Made by a program: the position numbers and the translations under genes. DNA of 9,710 nucleotides from PNKC01 sp039917655. GTDB lineage: Bacteria > Chloroflexota > Dehalococcoidia > Tepidiformales > Tepidiformaceae. Under the pieces are notes generated by a model. The model worked only from the letters and a program-made list of their open reading frames with translations. It was not told where the DNA came from and made no database searches. The DNA is taken from contig JBDSJC010000073.1 of NCBI GenBank assembly GCA_039917655.1, forward strand, positions 1-9,710. Direction: 5' to 3'. Every line of letters begins with the position of its first letter. Position 1 is the stretch's first letter. Below, in pieces: positions 1-6,189 of this stretch.

Positions 1-354
1 GAGCGGATGCTCGATGTCTCGCCGCAGGCCTTGAACCTGGCGAAGCTGCTCGTCGCCAAGGGCCGATCGCCGGAGGCCCGTGCTGTCGCTGAAGCGTTCG
101 ATCGGCTGGCCGACGAGCATGAAGGCATCGCCCATGCGAGCGTCACCACCGCGGTGACGCTTTCGCCAGAGCAACTTGCAAGCATCGAGCAGCAGCTCAG
201 CACCAGCCTCGGCAAGCGTGTTCGCGCCATCGCCCAGGTGGACCCCGCGATCATTGGCGGCGTGGTGGTGCGCGTGGGCGACAAGTTGGTCGATGGCAGC
301 ATCCGGTCTCGCCTCAAGCGGCTCCGGCGCGAACTTGTCCAAGGCGTGCGCTGA
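1..354 (+). CDS. atpH: F-type ATP synthase subunit delta, C-terminal part (5' end outside window)
   Basis: The reading frame is open from base 1, without a stop, to the TGA at 352-354. The 117 visible residues are the C-terminal portion of the delta subunit (OSCP in mitochondria), the stator protein that ties the peripheral b stalk to the top of the alpha3beta3 head. Family-typical features are an amphipathic helical stretch, then a short alpha/beta domain with the core AIAQVDPAIIGGVVVRVGD followed by a basic helix (SRLKRLRREL). Full-length members are about 175-185 residues, so roughly the first 60-70 residues lie upstream of the window. The ATG at base 7 is internal and should not be taken as the start. 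It is followed after 38 nt by atpA, in the normal atpH-atpA order. Confidence 0.93.
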   Translation, partial: ERMLDVSPQALNLAKLLVAKGRSPEARAVAEAFDRLADEHEGIAHASVTTAVTLSPEQLASIEQQLSTSLGKRVRAIAQVDPAIIGGVVVRVGDKLVDGSIRSRLKRLRRELVQGVR

Positions 355-392
355 GACGCACGTGGTTACTGAACTAGAGAAAGAGGGCCACT

Positions 393-1895
393 ATGGCAGT
401 ACGCGCTGAGGAGATCGCCTCCATCCTGCGTGAGCAGATCGAGGGCTTCGGCACCAGTATCGTCGCGACAGACGTTGGTGCGGTCATGCAAGCCGGGGAC
501 GGCGTGGCTCGCGTCCACGGCCTTTCCGGCGCCATGTACTCCGAGCTGCTCGAGTTTTCGAACGGCAGCATGGGGATTGCTCTCAACCTCGAAGAGGAAT
601 CGGTCTCGGCCGTTATCCTCGGCGACTACGAGAACATCAAAGAGGGCGACGAGGTACGCGCTACGGGCCGCGTTATCGAAGTCCCCGTTGGTGACGCACT
701 CATCGGCCGCGTGGTGGACCCCCTGGGCAACCCAATCGACGGCAAGGGACCGATCAACACAACGAAGACCCGCCCGATCGAGCGCATCGCCCCCGGCGTC
801 ACCCTTCGTAAAAGCGTGAACGAGCCGGTACAGACCGGCATCAAAACAATTGATGCCATGTTCCCCGTGGGCCGTGGCCAGCGCGAGCTGATCATTGGCG
901 ACCGTTCGACTGGCAAGAGCGCCATTGCCATTGATACGATCATCAACCAGAAGGGCGGCGACCTGATCTGCATCTACGTCGCCATCGGTCAGAAGGCCGG
1001 CAAGGTGGCGCAAGTTGTCGGACTGCTCGAAGAAGCCGGGGCAATGGACCACACGATCGTGGTCGCCGCCAACGCTTCGGACGCCGCGGCGCTCCAGTAC
1101 CTGGCGCCTTACGCGGGCTGCACCATGGGCGAAGAGATCATGGAGAGCGGCCGCGACGCCCTCATCGTCTACGACGACCTGAGCAAGCACGCCTGGGCCT
1201 ACCGCGAAATCTCGCTCCTCCTGCGCCGTCCTCCCGGTCGCGAAGCCTACCCCGGCGACGTCTTCTACCTGCACAGCCGTCTGCTCGAACGCGCGGCCAA
1301 GCTCGAGGCTGGCGGTTCGCTCTCCGCGCTTCCAATTATCGAGACGCAGGCCAACGACGTGTCAGCCTACATCCCCACAAACGTCATCTCGATTACCGAC
1401 GGCCAGATCTACCTTGAATCCGACCTCTTCAACGCCGGCATCCGTCCGGCCATCAACGTTGGGCTTTCGGTGAGCCGCGTTGGCTCGGCCGCACAAACCA
1501 AGGCGATGAAGAGCGTGTCCGGTGGACTGAAGGGCGACATGGCGCAGTTCCGCGAACTACAGGCCTTCGCCCAGTTCGGTACCAGCGACCTGGACGCCGC
1601 CACTCGCCGTCAGCTCGAACGCGGCCAGCGCGCCACGGAAGTACTCAAGCAGGGCCAGTTCCAGCCACTCAGTCTTGCCGAAGAGACGGCCGTTATCTTC
1701 TCCCTCACGCAGGGCCTTCTCGATGACGTGCCGGTCGCCAAGGTGCGCGACTTCGAAGCAGGACTGCGCAAGTTTCTGGCCAGCAACCACCCGGAACTGC
1801 TCGCCGAAGTGACCAATAACCCTGTGATGACCCCCGAGTTCAGCGAGAAGCTGACAAGTGCAATCAACACCTTCAAGACCACGGTTCCCTACTAG
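393..1895 (+). CDS. atpA: F-type ATP synthase subunit alpha
   Basis: This 500-residue protein is the non-catalytic nucleotide-binding subunit of the F1 head (three copies per complex) and is full length for the family. The start ATG is set by a GAGGG Shine-Dalgarno at 383-387, 5 nt upstream. In order it shows the N-terminal beta-barrel, a Walker A loop at residues 169-176 (GDRSTGKS, with K175 at the same number as in E. coli), Walker B LIVYDD ending at D261-D262, and the long conserved run around LLLRRPPGREAYPGD. The alpha/beta signature PAINVGLSVS is at 352-361, followed by the arginine finger R362 (equivalent to E. coli R376). The P-loop differs from the common GDRQTGKT: Gln is replaced by Ser and the last Thr by Ser. 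The latter keeps a hydroxyl for magnesium coordination. A 100-nt gap with a strong hairpin separates it from atpG. Confidence 0.98.
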   Translation: MAVRAEEIASILREQIEGFGTSIVATDVGAVMQAGDGVARVHGLSGAMYSELLEFSNGSMGIALNLEEESVSAVILGDYENIKEGDEVRATGRVIEVPVGDALIGRVVDPLGNPIDGKGPINTTKTRPIERIAPGVTLRKSVNEPVQTGIKTIDAMFPVGRGQRELIIGDRSTGKSAIAIDTIINQKGGDLICIYVAIGQKAGKVAQVVGLLEEAGAMDHTIVVAANASDAAALQYLAPYAGCTMGEEIMESGRDALIVYDDLSKHAWAYREISLLLRRPPGREAYPGDVFYLHSRLLERAAKLEAGGSLSALPIIETQANDVSAYIPTNVISITDGQIYLESDLFNAGIRPAINVGLSVSRVGSAAQTKAMKSVSGGLKGDMAQFRELQAFAQFGTSDLDAATRRQLERGQRATEVLKQGQFQPLSLAEETAVIFSLTQGLLDDVPVAKVRDFEAGLRKFLASNHPELLAEVTNNPVMTPEFSEKLTSAINTFKTTVPY

Positions 1896-1905
1896 GGCCT
1901 CCATC

Positions 1906-1929
1906 CGGGCGGTGCTTGAGCATCGCCTG
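1906..1929 (+). promoter_or_regulatory. Strong intercistronic stem-loop between atpA and atpG
   Basis: Bases 1906-1915 pair with 1920-1929 to give a 10-bp stem (8 Watson-Crick pairs and 2 G-U) closed by a UUGA loop. It starts 10 nt after the atpA stop codon. No T-run follows, so it does not look like an intrinsic terminator. A smaller inverted repeat (GCGCC/GGCGC, loop 5) follows at 1950-1964. The atpG ribosome site downstream is weak (GGGAAGAAG at 1984-1992). A role in mRNA processing, 3'-end protection of the atpA message or reduced gamma translation is inference. Confidence 0.5.
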
Positions 1930-1995
1930 CCACACTCATCGCAGCAGCCGCGCCGCCGAGGCGCACGCCACAACCGACGGACCGGGAAGAAGCCA

Positions 1996-2868
1996 ATGCC
2001 AACGATCCGCCAGCTCAAACGCCGCATTTCGAGCGTCAAGAACACCGCGAAGATCACCAACGCGCTGCAACTCGTTGCCGCTTCGAAGATGCGCCGCGCG
2101 CAGGACCGTGCCCTCCAGGCGCGCCCCTACGCAGAGAAGCTTCGCGTGGTCCTCGCCGGACTGGCCTCGATGGACAGTGGAGACGAAGGCGCCGCCCACC
2201 CGTTGCTCGTTTCGCGTCCCGTAAAGAATGTGGCCATGCTCCACATCACGCCAGACCGCGGACTCTGCGGCGGCCTCAACTCGAACATGAACCGCAGCGC
2301 CGGCACGTTCGTCGCCATGCAGCACGAGCCCGTCTCCGTTGTCGCAGTTGGCAAGAAGGGCCGTGATTTCTTCATTCGCGCCCACGCCCACGTGGTGGCG
2401 GAGTTCACGGATTTCGGTGACTATCCGACGCAAAGCGACACCTTTGGTATCTCGCGGGTCATCATCGATGACTACCTGAACGGCACAATCGACCGCGTCT
2501 ACATCAGCTACCCCGAGTTGGTTTCGACCGCGAACCAGCGCCCGACGATCCGCCAGCTCCTCCCGATCGAACCTCCGGCCACGGATGAGCCGGGCGAAGG
2601 CTTCAAAGAGGACTACATCTTCGAGCCGTCGCCCAAGGTGGTGCTGGAGCGCCTCCTCCCGCGGTACATTGAAATGCAGATCTACGAAGCGATCCTGCAA
2701 AACGCCGCCAGCTTCCAATCGGCGCAGATGGTGGCCATGAAGAACGCCACCGACAGCGCGCGCGACATCACCCGCGAACTGACGCTTACCTACAACAAGG
2801 CGCGCCAGGAGCAGATCACCAATGAGCTCCTCGATATCGTTGGCGGCGCAGCCGCTCTGGAGGGATAG
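1996..2868 (+). CDS. atpG: F-type ATP synthase subunit gamma
   Basis: This 290-residue protein is the rotor shaft of F1; it turns inside the alpha3beta3 ring and couples proton flow to ATP synthesis. The frame stays open back to about 1858, but the family-typical N-terminus (MPTIRQLKRRISSVKNTAKI) fixes the start at 1996. The N-terminal helix runs over residues 1-55 and carries the conserved ALQLVAASKMRRAQ. The central alpha/beta domain begins near residue 76, with ITPDRGLCGGLN at 84-95. The long C-terminal helix occupies roughly 225-290 and ends in the gamma signature ITNELLDIVGGAAA at 274-287. The Shine-Dalgarno is weak (GGGAAGA, about 5 nt from ATG), unlike that of atpD, which fits a subunit needed at one third of the alpha/beta level. 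The last codons also form the ribosome site of the next gene. Confidence 0.96.
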   Translation: MPTIRQLKRRISSVKNTAKITNALQLVAASKMRRAQDRALQARPYAEKLRVVLAGLASMDSGDEGAAHPLLVSRPVKNVAMLHITPDRGLCGGLNSNMNRSAGTFVAMQHEPVSVVAVGKKGRDFFIRAHAHVVAEFTDFGDYPTQSDTFGISRVIIDDYLNGTIDRVYISYPELVSTANQRPTIRQLLPIEPPATDEPGEGFKEDYIFEPSPKVVLERLLPRYIEMQIYEAILQNAASFQSAQMVAMKNATDSARDITRELTLTYNKARQEQITNELLDIVGGAAALEG

Positions 2869-2873
2869 CCCTG
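2859..2873 (+). promoter_or_regulatory. Ribosome binding site and CTG start codon of the HAD phosphatase
   Basis: GGAGGG at 2859-2864, inside the last codons of atpG, is followed by 6 nt and then CTG at 2871-2873. In this frame the nearest upstream stop is TGA at 2823-2825, and no ATG, GTG or TTG lies between it and the ATG at 2901. Starting at 2901 would remove the catalytic Asp of the DxD motif. The strong ribosome site at ideal spacing therefore points to CTG initiation, coupled to termination of atpG (stop at 2866-2868). Confidence 0.65.
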
Positions 2874-3524
2874 GCACCGTTTGCGGCAGTCATCTTTGAC
2901 ATGGACGGCGTCCTTGTAGACGGCGAGCCGCTGCATTTCCAGGCGGTCAACACGCTCCTCGCCACCGAGGACAAGGCGATCTCCCTGGACGACTACAAAC
3001 CTTATATGGGCACGAAGACCGGCTGGGCCGATATGATCCGCGACTTTGGACTGACTCAGCCCCGCGAGCACTATTCAGAGATGTATCGCGCGATGATCCT
3101 CGAAAGCTATCGCACGCAAAGCGAACCTCTGCCCGGCGCCGTAGACCTGGTGCGAGGACTGCGTTCGGCCGGAATGCGGATCGGCGTCGCCTCTTCGTCG
3201 ATTCTGCCATGGGTCGAAGTTTGCCTGGCGCGCATCGGGCTGGAAGACGCGTTCGACGACATCACCACTGGCACGGATGTAGACAACGGCAAGCCCGCCC
3301 CAGACATCTATCTGCTGGCAGCTGCGCGGTTGAGCGTCAACCCACGCGACTGCCTCGCAATCGAGGACGCTCCCGCCGGCATTCTGTCGGCGAAGGCTGC
3401 GGGGATGGAGTGTTGGGCCGTGCGGACGGAGTACACGAGCGGCCTGGTGCTGCCCGATCCACAGCGAGAGTTCGAAAGCCTCGCACAGATCCGGCTCGAA
3501 GAGATCATGGGAGTCGCCGTATGA
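2871..3524 (+). CDS. HAD-superfamily hydrolase, beta-phosphoglucomutase-like phosphatase
   Basis: With the CTG start this is a 217-residue cytosolic haloacid dehalogenase-type phosphatase/phosphomutase, the usual length for the beta-PGM-like subfamily (about 215-225). All four HAD motifs are visible: DxD with nucleophile D10 and acid/base D12 (AVIFDMDGVLVD), Ser motif II at S108 (GVASSS), Lys motif III at K141 (GKPAPDIY), and the acidic motif IV E165-D166 (AIEDAPAG). The alpha-helical cap lies at about residues 17-85. Family members act on sugar phosphates, 2-phosphoglycolate or similar small metabolites; the substrate cannot be told from the sequence. It sits 2 nt after atpG, and its stop overlaps the next start as ATGA, so it looks co-transcribed and translationally coupled with the ATP synthase genes. 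This is an unusual place for such a gene. The start codon is the least certain part. Confidence 0.9.
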   Translation: MAPFAAVIFDMDGVLVDGEPLHFQAVNTLLATEDKAISLDDYKPYMGTKTGWADMIRDFGLTQPREHYSEMYRAMILESYRTQSEPLPGAVDLVRGLRSAGMRIGVASSSILPWVEVCLARIGLEDAFDDITTGTDVDNGKPAPDIYLLAAARLSVNPRDCLAIEDAPAGILSAKAAGMECWAVRTEYTSGLVLPDPQREFESLAQIRLEEIMGVAV

Positions 3525-4270
3525 CAGACCTCGTCCTCCGCAGCGACCAGGACGGCGTGGCCACGCTGACGCTCAACCGTCCAGCCCAACTGAACGCGCT
3601 CAGCCCAAACTTGTTCGTCGAGCTTCGCGCCCACATCGACGCCCTTGCCAACGAGGCGGAGTCAGTAGGCTGCGTGATCTTGCGGGGGGCGGGCAAGTCG
3701 TTCTCCGCGGGAAACGATATCAAGGCGATCCAGGCGGGCGAACGCGCTCCCTCTGCCCACCACCAGGCAGAGACGCTGGAAGCAATCGAAGCGCTCCCGC
3801 AGCCGGTCATCGCCTCCGTGGCCGGCCATTGCTACACCGGCGCTCTCGAACTGGTGCTCGCCTGTGACCTCCTCGTCGCCGCTGAATCGGCCCGCTTCGC
3901 TGACACCCACGGCCGCTGGGGCATGACCCCAACGTGGGGCATGAGCCAACGCCTCCCTCGCCGGATCGGCCCTCTGCGCGCCAAGCAGATGATGTTTTCA
4001 GGAACGCCGGTCACCGGCGCCGAGGCTCTCACCCTTGGCCTCGCTAACTCCTGCGTCGCCGACGATGACCTCGAATCAACGACGAACGCGCTCGCCGCGA
4101 GCATCGTCGCCAACTCATGGCACACACTGCGGGCCGACAAGCGGCTCGTGAACGAAGGCCAGCACTACACGCTCGCCGATGCGTTGGCCTTCGAACGTCG
4201 AACAAGCCCGGGCGCAAGCCCGGATATGGCCGAGCGCCTCAAAGCGTTCGGTTCCAAAAGCCGGGCCTAA
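3521..4270 (+). CDS. Enoyl-CoA hydratase/isomerase (crotonase superfamily)
   Basis: This 249-residue protein has the crotonase fold, which acts on acyl-CoA thioesters and stabilises an enolate through an oxyanion hole. The start overlaps the HAD stop (ATGA, 3521-3524). The N-terminal TLNRPAQLNALS and the oxyanion-hole segment GKSFSAGNDIKAI are typical. The second oxyanion-hole glycine is G107, and E110 aligns with catalytic Glu144 of rat mitochondrial enoyl-CoA hydratase. Exactly 20 residues later, where rat has the second catalytic Glu164, this protein has H130 within FADTHGRWG. It is therefore probably not a classical two-glutamate hydratase; the true reaction (isomerase, hydrolase, decarboxylase or an atypical hydratase) is unknown. 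The FADTH...WG...LPR block resembles a recurring subgroup annotated generically as enoyl-CoA hydratase. It lies between the HAD gene and atpD in the atp operon. Confidence 0.92.
   Translation: MTDLVLRSDQDGVATLTLNRPAQLNALSPNLFVELRAHIDALANEAESVGCVILRGAGKSFSAGNDIKAIQAGERAPSAHHQAETLEAIEALPQPVIASVAGHCYTGALELVLACDLLVAAESARFADTHGRWGMTPTWGMSQRLPRRIGPLRAKQMMFSGTPVTGAEALTLGLANSCVADDDLESTTNALAASIVANSWHTLRADKRLVNEGQHYTLADALAFERRTSPGASPDMAERLKAFGSKSRA
4208..4223 (+). promoter_or_regulatory. GNRA-capped inverted repeat near the 3' end of the hydratase gene
   Basis: CCGGGC at 4208-4213 and GCCCGG at 4218-4223 form a perfect 6-bp GC stem capped by the loop GCAA, a GNRA-type stable tetraloop. It lies in coding sequence (SPGASP), about 85 nt before atpD. 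Protein constraint and high GC could create it by chance. The role is inferred only from the repeat and its position. Confidence 0.35.
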
Positions 4271-4276
4271 CCCGGC
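4260..4276 (+). promoter_or_regulatory. Inverted repeat spanning the hydratase stop codon, upstream of atpD
   Basis: GCCGGG at 4260-4265 pairs with CCCGGC at 4271-4276 around the loop CCTAA, which contains the TAA stop (4268-4270). The helix ends 9 nt before the atpD Shine-Dalgarno GGAGGT (4286-4291). There is no T-run directly after it; the TCTTTTC at 4291-4297 is 14 nt further on, so a terminator is unlikely. The right arm could alternatively pair with the left arm of the 4208-4223 repeat. Confidence 0.35.
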
Positions 4277-4297
4277 GCCACCGTTGGAGGTCTTTTC

Positions 4298-5710
4298 ATG
4301 GCAGTAGCCGCCCCCGCTGAAGGACGAGTCGTCCAGATTATCGGCACCGTGCTCGATATCGAGTTCCCGCCGGACCACCTTCCGGCCATTAACAACGCCG
4401 TAAACGTCATGTTGGACGATGGCGCCATCCTGGTCACCGAAGTGCAGCAGCACCTCGGCAACAACTGGGTTCGCTGCCTCGCGATGGACTCCACCGACGG
4501 CCTGCGCCGCGATACGCGCGCCATCGATACCGGCGCTGCTATCGCTGTGCCGGTTGGCGAGCAATCGTTGGGCCGCATGTTCAACGTGCTCGGCAACCCG
4601 ATTGACAATCTTCCGCCAGCCGAAGGCGGCCCACGCTGGGGCATTCACCGCAACCCGCCGGCCTTCGAAGACCAGGAGACCACCCCTTCCGTCCTCGAAA
4701 CGGGCATCAAGGTCATCGACCTCATCGCCCCTCTCGTCCGGGGCGGTAAGGTCGGCCTCTACGGCGGCGCGGGCGTCGGCAAAACCGTCGTCATCCAGGA
4801 GCTGATCTCCAACATCGCACGGGAGCACGGCGGCTACTCGGTCTTCGCCGGTGTCGGCGAACGTTCCCGCGAAGGGAACGACCTCTGGCACGAAATGCGC
4901 GATTCGGGCGTGCTCCCCAAGATGGCCATGGTCTTCGGCCAGATGAACGAGCCCCCCGGCGTGCGCCTCCGCGTCGCCCTCTCGGGCCTCACCATGGCGG
5001 AATACTTCCGCGACGAAGAGGGCCGCGACGTGCTCTTCTTCGTGGACAACATCTACCGCTATACGCTCGCCGGCATGGAAGTCTCGGCGCTCCTCGGCCG
5101 CATGCCGTCTGCCGTAGGCTACCAGCCGACGCTGGCAACGGAGATGGGCGACCTTGAAGAGCGCATCACCTCCACCAAGAAGGGGTCAATCACCTCCTTC
5201 CAGGCGATCTACGTTCCCGCCGACGACTACACTGACCCCGGCGTTGCGACCACCTTCGGCCACCTCGACTCTGTCGTGGCGCTTGAGCGTGCCCTCGCCG
5301 AACAGGCGCTCTTCCCGGCGATGGACCCGCTCACCTCGTTCTCGCGCGCGCTCGAACCTCGCATTGTGGGCCAGGAGCACTATGACGTTGCTCGCGGCGT
5401 CCAGGGAGTGCTACAGCGCTACCGCGACCTGCAGGACATCATTGCCATCCTCGGCATCGATGAACTCTCCGACGAAGACAAGCTGACCGTCGCCCGCGCG
5501 CGCAAGATTCAGCGCTTCCTCACCCAGCCGTTCACCGTCGCCGAGCAGTTCACCGGCAACCCCGGCCAGTACGTCTCGGTGCGCGAAACCGTCCGCGGCT
5601 TCAAGGAGATCCTCGACGGCGTCCACGACGGGCTGCCTGAGCAGGCCTTCTATATGGTCGGCACAATCGACCAGGCGGTCGAAAAAGGCCGAACCCTGGC
5701 AGAGGCGTAG
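4298..5710 (+). CDS. atpD: F-type ATP synthase subunit beta (catalytic)
   Basis: This 470-residue protein is the catalytic subunit of F1 (three copies). The start is fixed by a perfect GGAGGT (4286-4291) with 6-nt spacing, the best ribosome site in the operon. The Walker A loop GGAGVGKT is at residues 156-163 with K162. The catalytic E188 and R189 sit in GVGERSREGND, the Walker B aspartate is in FFVDN, and the C-terminal lever loop is DELSDED at 388-394 (usually DELSEED). The region around 338-350 is unusual. The adenine-stacking Tyr (bovine Y345, E. coli Y331) is F339, and the signature usually written PAVDPLDSTS reads PAMDPLTSFS at 340-349. The catalytic residues I can see are all present, so the protein should be active. 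It is separated from atpG by the HAD and hydratase genes, and atpC follows after 5 nt. Confidence 0.98.
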   Translation: MAVAAPAEGRVVQIIGTVLDIEFPPDHLPAINNAVNVMLDDGAILVTEVQQHLGNNWVRCLAMDSTDGLRRDTRAIDTGAAIAVPVGEQSLGRMFNVLGNPIDNLPPAEGGPRWGIHRNPPAFEDQETTPSVLETGIKVIDLIAPLVRGGKVGLYGGAGVGKTVVIQELISNIAREHGGYSVFAGVGERSREGNDLWHEMRDSGVLPKMAMVFGQMNEPPGVRLRVALSGLTMAEYFRDEEGRDVLFFVDNIYRYTLAGMEVSALLGRMPSAVGYQPTLATEMGDLEERITSTKKGSITSFQAIYVPADDYTDPGVATTFGHLDSVVALERALAEQALFPAMDPLTSFSRALEPRIVGQEHYDVARGVQGVLQRYRDLQDIIAILGIDELSDEDKLTVARARKIQRFLTQPFTVAEQFTGNPGQYVSVRETVRGFKEILDGVHDGLPEQAFYMVGTIDQAVEKGRTLAEA

Positions 5711-5715
5711 CCGAG

Positions 5716-6150
5716 ATGCCGCTGACGGTCGAAATCATCACTGCCGAGCGGGTCGTGCGCGTGGAGCGGGGCGTGGATGTCCTCATCGCGCCCGGCAGCG
5801 AGGGCCAACTGGCCATCCTGCCGAAGCACGCCGCGCTCATGACAACCCTCGACGCCGGCCCCCTCACCTTCCGCCGCGGCGCGGAGGAGTCGGACTTCGT
5901 CGTCACCGGCGGCTTCATGGAAGTGCGAAACGACCAGGTGACCGTCCTCGCTGACGCCGCCGAAGCGGCCGAAGAGATCGACGCGGCCCGCGCCGAGGCC
6001 GCCCGCGCCCGCGCCGAGGATCGCCTCCGCCGCTACCGCGAGCAGAACGTCCGCGACATCGACCTGACGCGCGCGCAAGCCTCGCTCCACCGCTCGCTGC
6101 TGCGCCTCAGGGTGGCCGAAAGAGTCCGGCGGCGCCCAACGCGCCCGTAA
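5716..6150 (+). CDS. atpC: F-type ATP synthase subunit epsilon
   Basis: This 144-residue protein is the central-stalk subunit that links gamma to the c-ring and can inhibit ATP hydrolysis through its C-terminal helices. The N-terminal beta-sandwich covers about residues 1-84 and includes the hallmark APGSEGQLAILPKHAALMTT. A helical hairpin of Ala/Glu/Arg-rich sequence follows from about 86 to the end, finishing in a very basic tail (RVAERVRRRPTRP). The gene begins 5 nt after the atpD stop. An AGAGG at 5701-5705 inside the end of atpD, 10 nt upstream, can serve as ribosome site. It is the last of the standard atp genes; no terminator is visible in the 39 nt before murA. Confidence 0.94.
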   Translation: MPLTVEIITAERVVRVERGVDVLIAPGSEGQLAILPKHAALMTTLDAGPLTFRRGAEESDFVVTGGFMEVRNDQVTVLADAAEAAEEIDAARAEAARARAEDRLRRYREQNVRDIDLTRAQASLHRSLLRLRVAERVRRRPTRP

Positions 6151-6174
6151 TTCCCCCAGCGTACGCCAGCCCCT

Positions 6175-6180
6175 ATTCTC
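6175..6180 (+). promoter_or_regulatory. Possible -10 element for a leaderless murA transcript
   Basis: TATTCT matches TATAAT at 4 of 6 positions, including the key first three and last bases. It ends 9 nt before the murA ATG, a spacing that would place transcription start at or just before the start codon. murA has no recognisable Shine-Dalgarno (the bases before ATG are GATCTAAGA), which fits leaderless initiation. No clear -35 is seen. Read-through from atpC is equally possible. Confidence 0.25.
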
Positions 6181-6189
6181 GATCTAAGA

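Noticed and set aside
366..1274. Long antisense open frame opposite atpA (302 codons)
   Set aside because: It lies wholly over a highly conserved gene, has no family-like motifs and mirrors codon bias. Similar antisense frames opposite atpG, murA and mreB were rejected for the same reason.
1858..1995. N-terminal extension of atpG back into the end of atpA
   Set aside because: Gamma subunits begin at the MPTIRQLKRRI-type sequence; the extension is low-complexity and covers the hairpin region.
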